Shown piece after piece: positions 20,466-27,719 of a stretch of 64,000 nucleotides of DNA. The notes under the pieces are model-generated. The model ran no database searches and was not told the DNA's origin. It saw only the letters and a list, made by a program, of their open reading frames with translations. The translations under genes were made by a program, and so were the position numbers. Source of the stretch: Zhouia spongiae (GTDB lineage Bacteria > Bacteroidota > Bacteroidia > Flavobacteriales > Flavobacteriaceae). Every line of letters starts with the position of its first letter. Positions within the stretch are counted from its first letter, which is position 1. The stretch is from the NCBI RefSeq assembly GCF_022760175.1, contig NZ_CP094326.1, positions 1,662,804 through 1,726,803 on the forward strand, written 5' to 3'.

Positions 20466-21335
20466 ATGAGTAGGCAAGATAATTCTGATAAAGGTAAATT
20501 TCGCGGCAGACAAGGCAACGAGAACAGAAAGCCTTCCGGCAGAGGCGGGAGCAGGAAAAAAAGTTTTGCTAGAGGGAATGCACCGATAAAGAAAACCCCT
20601 TTATTAAAGAATAATAAGCCAGATGATGGTAAGGTCCGTTTGAATAAATATATAGCAAACTCCGGGGTTTGTTCGAGAAGGGATGCGGATATCTATATTA
20701 CCTCTGGGAATGTGTTTGTAAACGGGGAGGTTGTTACTGAACTAGGATATAGGGTGAATATCACCGATGAGGTTAAATTTGACGGTAAGATAATCAATCC
20801 GGAGAAAAAGGAGTATATCCTGCTAAATAAACCTAAAGGATTTATTACCACGACAAGTGATGAACGTGGAAGGAGGACCGTTATGGATTTGGTGAGAGGT
20901 TCTACGAGATCAAGGATCGTTCCTGTGGGGAGACTCGACAGAAATACTACGGGTCTGTTGTTGTTTACCAATGATGGGGATCTTGCCAAAAAGCTGACAC
21001 ATCCCAAGCATGGGATCCGAAAAATATATCATGTAAAATTAAACCGAAACCTGCTGCATGAAGATCTCAGAAAAATTGCTGATGGGTTGAAATTAGAGGA
21101 CGGACCTGTACAGGTAGATGAGATCAGTTATATAGAAAATGCATCGAAGAGTGAGGTTGGAGTTAAGATACATAGCGGAAGAAACAGGATTGTCCGTAGA
21201 ATCTTTGAACACCTTGGTTATGAGGTGGTGAAACTGGACAGAGTTGTTTTTGCCGGTTTAACCAAAAAAGACTTGCCAAGAGGAACCTGGAGAAGGTTGA
21301 ATGAACAAGAAGTGAATAACTTGAAAATGTTATAG
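20466..21335 (+). CDS. rRNA pseudouridine synthase, RsuA/RluB family
   Basis: 289 residues: a basic, low-complexity N-terminal extension (about 1-50, rich in R, K, G and N), an S4 RNA-binding domain (RLNKYIANSGVCSRRDADIY, about 57-115), then the RsuA/RluB catalytic domain with GRLDRNTTGLLLFTNDGDLA carrying the catalytic aspartate. It modifies uridine in ribosomal RNA; RluB would act on 23S position 2605 by E. coli numbering, but the exact site is not determined. It has its own promoter and a strong terminator at 21427-21453. Confidence 0.92.
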   Translation: MSRQDNSDKGKFRGRQGNENRKPSGRGGSRKKSFARGNAPIKKTPLLKNNKPDDGKVRLNKYIANSGVCSRRDADIYITSGNVFVNGEVVTELGYRVNITDEVKFDGKIINPEKKEYILLNKPKGFITTTSDERGRRTVMDLVRGSTRSRIVPVGRLDRNTTGLLLFTNDGDLAKKLTHPKHGIRKIYHVKLNRNLLHEDLRKIADGLKLEDGPVQVDEISYIENASKSEVGVKIHSGRNRIVRRIFEHLGYEVVKLDRVVFAGLTKKDLPRGTWRRLNEQEVNNLKML

Positions 21336-21426
21336 ACAAGAGCCGGAATTTCGGATGTTTTTTGTCAAACCGTAGCATTTGATTGAGCGATAAAAATCTA
21401 AGAATTACATAAATTGAAAAGAATAG

Positions 21427-21453
21427 AAATCCGGGCATGTGTCCGGATTTTTT
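21427..21453 (+). terminator. Rho-independent terminator after the pseudouridine synthase
   Basis: AAATCCGG (21427-21434) and CCGGATTT (21443-21450) form a perfect 8-bp stem with an 8-base loop, followed by T residues to 21453. Confidence 0.85.
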
Positions 21454-21525
21454 ATTGCCATAAACACAACAATTGGGTATGATCCATGATCCTCCCCAAT
21501 GATCCTTAAACACCCTTTTAAAACC

Positions 21526-21562
21526 AAAAAACCACAACCATTTCAAAATGAATCAGTTGTGG
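21526..21562 (-). terminator. Terminator downstream of tRNA-Phe
   Basis: On the minus strand CCACAAC pairs with GTTGTGG (plus positions 21556-21562 and 21532-21538), with a small inner TTCA/TGAA hairpin, and TTTTTT follows. It lies directly after the tRNA gene. Confidence 0.75.
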
Positions 21563-21569
21563 CTTTTAG

Positions 21570-21645
21570 TGGTGGTGCCTCCAGGAATCGAACCAGGGAC
21601 ACAAGGATTTTCAGTCCTTTGCTCTACCAACTGAGCTAAGGCACC
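21570..21645 (-). tRNA. tRNA-Phe (GAA), CCA encoded
   Basis: Read on the minus strand, the acceptor arms GGTGCCT and AGGCACC pair fully, with the D-arm sequence AGCTCAGTTGGTAGAGC, an anticodon arm AGGACTGAAAATCCT whose seven-base loop CTGAAAA gives anticodon GAA, and a T-arm CCTGGTTCGATTCCTGG. Discriminator A is at 21573 and CCA at 21572-21570. A terminator hairpin follows. Confidence 0.96.
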
Positions 21646-21759
21646 AGTTGCTTGCAGTATTACTGCGTTTGCGGGTGCAAATATAGGTGCAAAAATAATA
21701 ACTGCAAAAGAATTTTTAAAAAAATCGGTTTTGTACCTTTACATTTTTAATCCGATACT

Positions 21760-22488
21760 ATGAATTTGATTGTCGATGCCGGTAATACTTTTATGAAACT
21801 GGCTGTTTTTCAGAGAGAAAAAGTCATTTATGAAAGCAAGATAGAGGAACAGGATTTTTTAAAAGAGATTACAAAAATTTTTAAAAATTTCCCGGAAACC
21901 TCCAGGGCAATCATTTCTTCAGTGTCAAAATGCCCGGAAGTGTATGTTAAGGCACTGTCTGTTTTTTGCAAAGTTCACCTGCTCACACCTAAGTCAAAAG
22001 TGCCTTTTATTAATAAATATAAGACTCCTGAAACACTGGGGATGGATCGCGTAGCACTGGTTACTGCGGCTTTTTATACGAGTAAAAGCAAAAATACGCT
22101 CATTATAGATTCCGGAACATGCATTACATACGATTTTGTGAATGCAAACGGTGAGTATCTGGGGGGAGCTATTGCTCCCGGAATTAAAATGAGATTCAAA
22201 GCTTTAAACAAGTTTACTGCGAGGCTGCCTCTTGTAGCGGACGAGTGTCCGGAAAAATTAATAGGAAACTCTACTGAAACGAGTATAGCTTCAGGAGTTT
22301 TAAACGGAATGGTGTTTGAAATCGATGGTACAATAGATGAATATCAAAGGAATTTTAAAGATTTAACAGTTATTTTAACAGGAGGGGATTCACATTTTTT
22401 GTCTAAAAGACTAAAAAATACCATATTTGCCAATCCGAAAATCCTTCTAGAAGGACTTAATTATATTTTAGAACTCAATAAAGACTAA
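21760..22488 (+). CDS. coaX: Type III pantothenate kinase
   Basis: 242 residues. Type III features are the N-terminal phosphate motif VDAGNTFMKLAV, the pantothenate/dimer motif TPETLGMDRVAL, the catalytic IIDSGTCITYDF and GGAIAPGIKMRFKAL. It phosphorylates pantothenate in the first step of coenzyme A synthesis. A weak -7-like box TACCTTTA lies at 21734-21741. Its TAA shares one base with the next ATG, so it is probably coupled to the outer-membrane protein gene. Confidence 0.95.
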   Translation: MNLIVDAGNTFMKLAVFQREKVIYESKIEEQDFLKEITKIFKNFPETSRAIISSVSKCPEVYVKALSVFCKVHLLTPKSKVPFINKYKTPETLGMDRVALVTAAFYTSKSKNTLIIDSGTCITYDFVNANGEYLGGAIAPGIKMRFKALNKFTARLPLVADECPEKLIGNSTETSIASGVLNGMVFEIDGTIDEYQRNFKDLTVILTGGDSHFLSKRLKNTIFANPKILLEGLNYILELNKD

Positions 22489-23804
22489 TGATAAAAAGAA
22501 TTTTTGTTGCCTTTACACTCATGATGGTGGGGGTTGGTTTTGCACAAACAAATGGTAGTCCGTCTCCTTATTCGTATTTTGGTGTAGGACAAGCAAAGTA
22601 TAACAATACTGCCGAAAGCAGAGCAATGGGAGGCCTTAGTGTCTATTCGGATAGTATTCATGTTAACCTGGCAAACCCTGCTTCTTATTCTAAATTGAGT
22701 TTAACGACCTACACTGCCGGACTTTCCTATAGTTCTCTGGGGCTTAAAACGGACAGTGCAAACGAGAATGCATCTACCGCCTCTTTCGATTATCTGGCTT
22801 TAGGGGTGCCTGTTTCCGATAACTTTGGTTTCGGGTTTGGTATTCAGCCGTACTCAACTGTTGGTTACAGATTGCAGACTCTTGAAGAAAGCGAAGACGG
22901 GCCTACAGTATTGAACAGGTATTCTGGAGATGGCGGAGTGAACAAGGTGTTCTTGTCTATGGGATATCAGGTGTTCAAAGGACTTAGTGTTGGGGTCACA
23001 GGGAGTTATTTGTTTGGGAAAACCGAACATAAGTATTTGGGGTTAAGAGACGATATAAGATATGGTACCCGCGAAATAAGTAAGTCGAAGTATAAAGGTT
23101 TTGATGTAAAGGCGGCCATCAATTATGAAGGTGAGATTAATGACAGGTTGTATTGGCAGTCATCTTTTATGTATTCTCCTGAGTCGATTCTTATTTCTGA
23201 AAACTCAAGGGAGATAGCAACCGTTTTGATCAATAACAATGGAGAAGAAGCCCCAAGGGATGTTCAGGATGTAGACCTGGCTTCTGAAGGTTTGGAAAGC
23301 CTGAATTTATCTATCCCACAGACGTTTACTGCCGGATTAGGGATCGGTGAAAGGAAAAAATGGTACCTTGGTGCCGAGTTTGAATTAAAAAAAACCAGTA
23401 AATTTGACAATAAGTTTGAAAACTTTGGGCGTTCTTCATATGAAAATGCAGAACGGTTTTCTGTAGGAGGGTATTATATCCCGGATTACGATTCTTTTAC
23501 CGGCTATTGGAAGAGGATTGTCTATAGGGCAGGATTGTATAACGGGAGAACAGGCTTAAAGGTGAATGGGATGCCTACCCATGATTTTGGCATGACTTTT
23601 GGAGTTGGTCTACCGTTGGGTGGCTATGTGCCGACAACAAATGTATTTCAGCAGTTTGCCGGAATGTTTTCGAACTTGAATGTTGGGGTAGAATTTGGTA
23701 AAAGAGGAAGTACGCTTTACAACAGGGTTCAGGAAAATTATTTCAATGTAAATATAGGACTGTCATTTAATGATAGATGGTTCGTGAAAAGAAAGTATGA
23801 TTAA
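22488..23804 (+). CDS. Outer-membrane beta-barrel protein, FadL/OmpP1-like
   Basis: 438 residues with a signal peptide (MIKRIFVAFTLMMVGVGFAQ). The mature start PYSYFGVGQAKYNNTAESRAMGG, followed by NLANPASYSKL, resembles the hatch region of FadL/OmpP1-type barrels, and the rest alternates in a beta-barrel pattern. The C-terminus NVNIGLSFNDRWFVKRKYD ends on an amphipathic strand. It is in the flavobacterial cluster coaX, outer-membrane protein, TPR, lptC. No substrate or role can be assigned; cell-envelope biogenesis is suggested by neighbours only. Confidence 0.8.
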   Translation: MIKRIFVAFTLMMVGVGFAQTNGSPSPYSYFGVGQAKYNNTAESRAMGGLSVYSDSIHVNLANPASYSKLSLTTYTAGLSYSSLGLKTDSANENASTASFDYLALGVPVSDNFGFGFGIQPYSTVGYRLQTLEESEDGPTVLNRYSGDGGVNKVFLSMGYQVFKGLSVGVTGSYLFGKTEHKYLGLRDDIRYGTREISKSKYKGFDVKAAINYEGEINDRLYWQSSFMYSPESILISENSREIATVLINNNGEEAPRDVQDVDLASEGLESLNLSIPQTFTAGLGIGERKKWYLGAEFELKKTSKFDNKFENFGRSSYENAERFSVGGYYIPDYDSFTGYWKRIVYRAGLYNGRTGLKVNGMPTHDFGMTFGVGLPLGGYVPTTNVFQQFAGMFSNLNVGVEFGKRGSTLYNRVQENYFNVNIGLSFNDRWFVKRKYD

Positions 23805-23823
23805 CCGCAAATTATTTAATGAG

Positions 23824-25191
23824 ATGAAAAAGAAATTTATGGCAATGTTGGCGCTGGTGGGTGTCGTTGGTTTTGCAGGAGCTCAGGCTCAAAATCCAGA
23901 TTGTGCGCAAAACCTGTCAATTTTTGCAGAACATGGAAAAGTTAAGAATTACGATGCTGCATATGAACCCTGGAAAATGGTATATGATAACTGTCCTAGC
24001 CTTAACTGGGCAACGTTTTATTATGGCGAAAAGATCTTGCTGAATAAAATAGAAAAAGCGTCGGGAGAAGAGAAGAAAGGATATATCAAGGATTTAATGG
24101 CCATGTATGACAACTCTATCAAGTTTTTTCCGGATAGATACGATCAGGCGGATATAGCTATTGATAAGGCGTTATTGATGAAAGATGAAAACCTTGGGTC
24201 TAAAGAGGAAATATACAACATTCTCGATGGTGCATTTAAAGCAGATAGAGAAAATTTCACCAACCCGAAAGGACTTTATTTATATTTTTCTTTGTTAGTT
24301 GACCTTCAGGAAGAAGGTAAAAAGGATCTTCAGGACGTTTTTGATAACTATGATGAGGTGACTGAAAAAATTGATGAAGAGACTTTAAAGTTAGGTAAAA
24401 TAGCGACTTCCCTTGCTGCAAAAGAAGACGAAGGGACGCTTACATCAAAAGAAGAGAAAAAGTTAAAAGCAGTTAGAATCAATGGGGGTTCATACGAAAA
24501 AGTGTCTTCAAGTATCGATGCTAAGTTAGGTAATCTTGCAGATTGTGATAAACTGGTTCCGTTATATGAGAAGAATTTTGGAGCTAAAGAGGGTGATGCT
24601 ACCTGGTTGAAGCGAGCATTGTACAGGCTGGATAATAAAGAATGTACAGATGGAGAGATCTATGTAAAAGTAGTAGAGGCTTTGCACAAATTAGAGCCTT
24701 CTGCATCTTCTGCATATGGATTAGGAACACTTAACGATAAGAAAGGAAATTCGGCAGAAGCGTTAAAATATTATAATGAGGCTGTATCGTTAGAGACGGA
24801 TAATGTTAAAAAGTCGAGATTGTTGTTAAAAATAGCTTCTAAATACTCCAAATCCAGCAAGTCTAAATCATACAGTTATGCACAACAAGCGATAGAAGCG
24901 AATCCTGCTAACGGTAGTGCTTATCTTTTACAGGCGTATTTGTATGGTAACAGTGCTAACCAGTGTGGTAGTACGACTTTTGAGAAAAAGGCAGTTTATT
25001 GGTTAGCAGCTCAAAGAGCAGACAGAGCGGCACAAATGGATCCATCTGTAAAAAGCAAGGCATTAAGTGCAGCATCCAGATATAGAGGTTTGGCTCCGTC
25101 CAGAACTGAGATATTTAACTCGGGGATGGCAGGTAAGACGATCTCACTTAGCTGTTGGATTGGCGGGAGCGTAAAGGTTCCTAATCTCTAA
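23824..25191 (+). CDS. Exported TPR-repeat protein, copy A
   Basis: 455 residues from ATG 23824, chosen because MKKKFMAMLALVGVVGFAGAQAQ is a good signal peptide; an upstream ATG at 23797 overlaps the previous gene by eight bases. The N-terminal half is helical and rich in aromatic and charged residues; the C-terminal half has TPR-like units (SSAYGLGTLNDKKGNSAEAL, NPANGSAYLLQAYLYGNSAN). It is presumably periplasmic. From base 24511 on it is identical, apart from one base, to the paralogue at 25815. Function unknown; such TPR proteins sit beside lptC in flavobacteria, hinting at envelope assembly. Confidence 0.85.
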   Translation: MKKKFMAMLALVGVVGFAGAQAQNPDCAQNLSIFAEHGKVKNYDAAYEPWKMVYDNCPSLNWATFYYGEKILLNKIEKASGEEKKGYIKDLMAMYDNSIKFFPDRYDQADIAIDKALLMKDENLGSKEEIYNILDGAFKADRENFTNPKGLYLYFSLLVDLQEEGKKDLQDVFDNYDEVTEKIDEETLKLGKIATSLAAKEDEGTLTSKEEKKLKAVRINGGSYEKVSSSIDAKLGNLADCDKLVPLYEKNFGAKEGDATWLKRALYRLDNKECTDGEIYVKVVEALHKLEPSASSAYGLGTLNDKKGNSAEALKYYNEAVSLETDNVKKSRLLLKIASKYSKSSKSKSYSYAQQAIEANPANGSAYLLQAYLYGNSANQCGSTTFEKKAVYWLAAQRADRAAQMDPSVKSKALSAASRYRGLAPSRTEIFNSGMAGKTISLSCWIGGSVKVPNL

Positions 25192-25484
25192 GATGAAAGT
25201 AATATTTAGATATAATTTTTTTAGCATTGTCACAGTATTCGCTGTGACAATGTTTTTTTCATGTCAGGGTCAGCTGGAAGACGTGAAAGATATAAATACA
25301 GCCCAAAGGGTGCCTTCGGGTATAGCTGAAAATTTTAAGTTGACTTACACTGATTCTGGGAAGGTAAAAGCCATTCTGACGAGTTCGTTAAATTACGACT
25401 TCTCAAATCAGAAATTTGAATTCCAGGAATTTCCGAACGGGCTTTATGTTGAGTTTTTTGATGATCAGAATAACAAAAGTACCG
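24511..25484 (+). repeat. 974-bp direct repeat, copy A (3' half of TPR gene plus 5' part of lptC)
   Basis: Identical to 26487-27460 except base 25071 (A here, G at 27047), offset 1,976 with no gaps. The left boundary falls inside the TPR coding region; the right boundary falls in lptC just after TACCG. Flanking sequence is related but clearly diverged. Confidence 0.95.
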
Positions 25485-25747
25485 TCACCGCCGATTACGG
25501 GATCATGTACTCGCAAACCAGTCTTGTAGATCTTCAGGGAAATGTAGTGCTGGAAACATATGACGGAAAAAAACTAGAGGCTCCCCAGTTGTATTGGGAT
25601 CAGAAGAATGAGTGGGTTTTTACCGAAAAAGAGTATACGTTTACCAGCGATGATCTTAATATGTCTGGTACGGGAATTGATTTTAATAAAGAGTTTTCTA
25701 TAGTAAATTCACACGAAAATACCGGAAGTGCAGTCGTTAAAGAATAG
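25193..25747 (+). CDS. lptC: LptC-like LPS export lipoprotein, full-length copy
   Basis: 184 residues, normal for LptC. An N-terminal segment (MKVIFRYNFFSIVTVFAVTMFFSC) ends in a lipobox-like FFSC. The LptC/OstA-like fold follows: PSGIAENFKLTYTDSGKVKA, then YVEFFDDQNNKSTVTADYG, SLVDLQGNVVLETYDG, and VFTEKEYTFTSDDLNMSGTG. LptC receives lipopolysaccharide from the LptBFG transporter and passes it to LptA. The start lies one base after the TPR stop. A strong terminator hairpin covers codons 11-23 (25225-25259). A truncated duplicate is at 27169. Confidence 0.88.
   Translation: MKVIFRYNFFSIVTVFAVTMFFSCQGQLEDVKDINTAQRVPSGIAENFKLTYTDSGKVKAILTSSLNYDFSNQKFEFQEFPNGLYVEFFDDQNNKSTVTADYGIMYSQTSLVDLQGNVVLETYDGKKLEAPQLYWDQKNEWVFTEKEYTFTSDDLNMSGTGIDFNKEFSIVNSHENTGSAVVKE
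25225..25259 (+). terminator. Intrinsic-terminator hairpin inside the lptC signal sequence (copy A)
   Basis: CATTGTCACAG (25225-25235) and CTGTGACAATG (25242-25252) are perfect complements around a 6-base loop, and seven T residues follow (25253-25259). Two further pairs (A25223-T25254, G24-T53 wobble) are possible. It begins 32 bases after the lptC start, so it could end most transcripts coming from the TPR gene unless translation blocks folding. Confidence 0.7.
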
Positions 25748-25814
25748 AGTTTGTAGTAAAAAAATTGTATTTTATGAGATAATGGCTATATTTATTAATA
25801 AAAATAATTAATAA

Positions 25815-27167
25815 ATGAGGCTTTTTATATTTTTTTATACCCTGGGACTTTTTCTGGCTAACGCTCAAAATGAGGATTGCTCATTGAATCTTCAGTTTTT
25901 TTATGATTATGCAAAAGGTGAAAATTACGACGAGGCATTTGGGCCTTGGAAAATGGTCTATGAGAAATGCCCTAGCCTTAATTATGCGACCTTTTACTAT
26001 GGGGAGAAAATTTTAAATTATAAGGTAAGTAATTCTACTGGTGAAGATCAAAAAGCATTTGTGGCAGATCTTCTTGTTTTTTACGATGATTATTTAAAGT
26101 ATTTTCCAGAAAAGTATGGTAAGGCCGATTATGCGACTGATAAAAGTTTGCTAATGAATTCTTATGCATTGGCGACAGATGAAACGATTTATGCTTTTCT
26201 AGATGATGCTTTTAAAACCGATAGGGCTAATTTTAAAAATTTTAAAGGATTGTATTTGTATTTTTCTGTGATAGTAGATCTGCATAATAAAGGAGTAAGA
26301 GATCTTCAGGATGTATTTGATAATTATGACGAAGTAAGTGCCAGGTTGGATGAAGAGGCTTTGAGTCTAGCTCAAATGGCAGTTTCTTTGATTGAGAAAG
26401 AGGATGCCGGGACATTGACTTCCAAAGAGAAGCAGAAATTGAATGCGGTTAGGAAGAATGGATCTGAGTTAGAGAAGATTTTGGTCAGTATCGATGCTAA
26501 GTTAGGTAATCTTGCAGATTGTGATAAACTGGTTCCGTTATATGAGAAGAATTTTGGAGCTAAAGAGGGTGATGCTACCTGGTTGAAGCGAGCATTGTAC
26601 AGGCTGGATAATAAAGAATGTACAGATGGAGAGATCTATGTAAAAGTAGTAGAGGCTTTGCACAAATTAGAGCCTTCTGCATCTTCTGCATATGGATTAG
26701 GAACACTTAACGATAAGAAAGGAAATTCGGCAGAAGCGTTAAAATATTATAATGAGGCTGTATCGTTAGAGACGGATAATGTTAAAAAGTCGAGATTGTT
26801 GTTAAAAATAGCTTCTAAATACTCCAAATCCAGCAAGTCTAAATCATACAGTTATGCACAACAAGCGATAGAAGCGAATCCTGCTAACGGTAGTGCTTAT
26901 CTTTTACAGGCGTATTTGTATGGTAACAGTGCTAACCAGTGTGGTAGTACGACTTTTGAGAAAAAGGCAGTTTATTGGTTAGCAGCTCAAAGAGCAGACA
27001 GAGCGGCACAAATGGATCCATCTGTAAAAAGCAAGGCATTAAGTGCGGCATCCAGATATAGAGGTTTGGCTCCGTCCAGAACTGAGATATTTAACTCGGG
27101 GATGGCAGGTAAGACGATCTCACTTAGCTGTTGGATTGGCGGGAGCGTAAAGGTTCCTAATCTCTAA
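25815..27167 (+). CDS. Exported TPR-repeat protein, copy B
   Basis: 450 residues with a signal peptide (MRLFIFFYTLGLFLANAQ). The first 224 residues are a diverged version of copy A (shared blocks include GPWKMVYEKCPSLNYATFYYGEKIL and DLQDVFDNYDEV, the first shown only in part here as PWKMVY and CPSLN), while residues from SIDAKLGNLADCDK to the end are identical to copy A. The sharp change at base 26487 shows recent homogenisation of an older gene pair. The 67-base gap before it is very AT-rich with no clear promoter. Function unknown. Confidence 0.85.
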   Translation: MRLFIFFYTLGLFLANAQNEDCSLNLQFFYDYAKGENYDEAFGPWKMVYEKCPSLNYATFYYGEKILNYKVSNSTGEDQKAFVADLLVFYDDYLKYFPEKYGKADYATDKSLLMNSYALATDETIYAFLDDAFKTDRANFKNFKGLYLYFSVIVDLHNKGVRDLQDVFDNYDEVSARLDEEALSLAQMAVSLIEKEDAGTLTSKEKQKLNAVRKNGSELEKILVSIDAKLGNLADCDKLVPLYEKNFGAKEGDATWLKRALYRLDNKECTDGEIYVKVVEALHKLEPSASSAYGLGTLNDKKGNSAEALKYYNEAVSLETDNVKKSRLLLKIASKYSKSSKSKSYSYAQQAIEANPANGSAYLLQAYLYGNSANQCGSTTFEKKAVYWLAAQRADRAAQMDPSVKSKALSAASRYRGLAPSRTEIFNSGMAGKTISLSCWIGGSVKVPNL

Positions 27168-27460
27168 GATGAAAGTAATATTTAGATATAATTTTTTTAG
27201 CATTGTCACAGTATTCGCTGTGACAATGTTTTTTTCATGTCAGGGTCAGCTGGAAGACGTGAAAGATATAAATACAGCCCAAAGGGTGCCTTCGGGTATA
27301 GCTGAAAATTTTAAGTTGACTTACACTGATTCTGGGAAGGTAAAAGCCATTCTGACGAGTTCGTTAAATTACGACTTCTCAAATCAGAAATTTGAATTCC
27401 AGGAATTTCCGAACGGGCTTTATGTTGAGTTTTTTGATGATCAGAATAACAAAAGTACCG
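26487..27460 (+). repeat. 974-bp direct repeat, copy B
   Basis: Second copy of 24511-25484, with one substitution at 27047. After base 27460 the sequence jumps to the end of lptC, matching copy A from 25725 but with three changes in the last 13 bases. Confidence 0.95.
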
Positions 27461-27483
27461 GAAGTGCAGTTGTAAAAGAGTAG
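27169..27483 (+). CDS. Truncated LptC-like duplicate (in-frame internal deletion)
   Basis: 104 residues. It matches the full LptC for residues 1-97 and then joins directly to the last residues GSAVVKE; bases equivalent to 25485-25724 are missing, exactly 240 bp or 80 codons, between two TACCG words. Most of the beta-jellyroll is lost, so it is unlikely to work as LptC. The reading frame is nevertheless kept and the signal sequence is intact, so a short lipoprotein could be made. It carries the same terminator hairpin near its start (27201-27235). It is best seen as a decaying duplicate, though a dominant or regulatory role cannot be excluded. Confidence 0.75.
   Translation: MKVIFRYNFFSIVTVFAVTMFFSCQGQLEDVKDINTAQRVPSGIAENFKLTYTDSGKVKAILTSSLNYDFSNQKFEFQEFPNGLYVEFFDDQNNKSTGSAVVKE
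27201..27235 (+). terminator. Intrinsic-terminator hairpin inside the duplicate lptC (copy B)
   Basis: Same 11-bp perfect stem (27201-27211 with 27218-27228) and seven-T tract (27229-27235) as at 25225-25259, because it lies within the repeated segment. Confidence 0.7.
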
Positions 27484-27499
27484 ATTCTGTAATAAAATG

Positions 27500-27507
27500 T
27501 ATCTTTG
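27500..27507 (+). promoter_or_regulatory. -7 promoter box for the small membrane protein and CNNM gene
   Basis: TATCTTTG lies 17 bases before ATG 27525. The matching place after copy A lptC reads TGTATTTTAT, a diverged form lacking the box, consistent with an old duplication of this boundary. Confidence 0.45.
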
Positions 27508-27524
27508 TTGAAAATAGAAGCTAG

Positions 27525-27716
27525 ATGAAGTTTTTCAGGGTTTTTGAGATCGTATACCTGGTGATAGGGGTGATCTCGGTTTTCGAAGTAGTATCAAATT
27601 GGAATACCGACCGGAATAGATCGTATCTTTTTCTGTTGTTTGCCGTCGTGTCTTTTTTTATGTTCTTTTTCAGAAGAAGATACCGTAAGAAGTTTCAGAA
27701 CAGGCAAAAAAAATAA
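27525..27716 (+). CDS. Small two-helix membrane protein, hypothetical
   Basis: 63 residues with two hydrophobic segments (about 7-22 and 33-50: IVYLVIGVISVFEVV and YLFLLFAVVSFFMFFF) and a strongly basic tail (RRRYRKKFQNRQKK), suggesting both ends in the cytoplasm. It is preceded by a good -7 box and followed three bases later by the CNNM gene. No function is recognised; the position next to the CNNM gene suggests co-expression. Confidence 0.7.
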   Translation: MKFFRVFEIVYLVIGVISVFEVVSNWNTDRNRSYLFLLFAVVSFFMFFFRRRYRKKFQNRQKK

Positions 27717-27719
27717 AGC

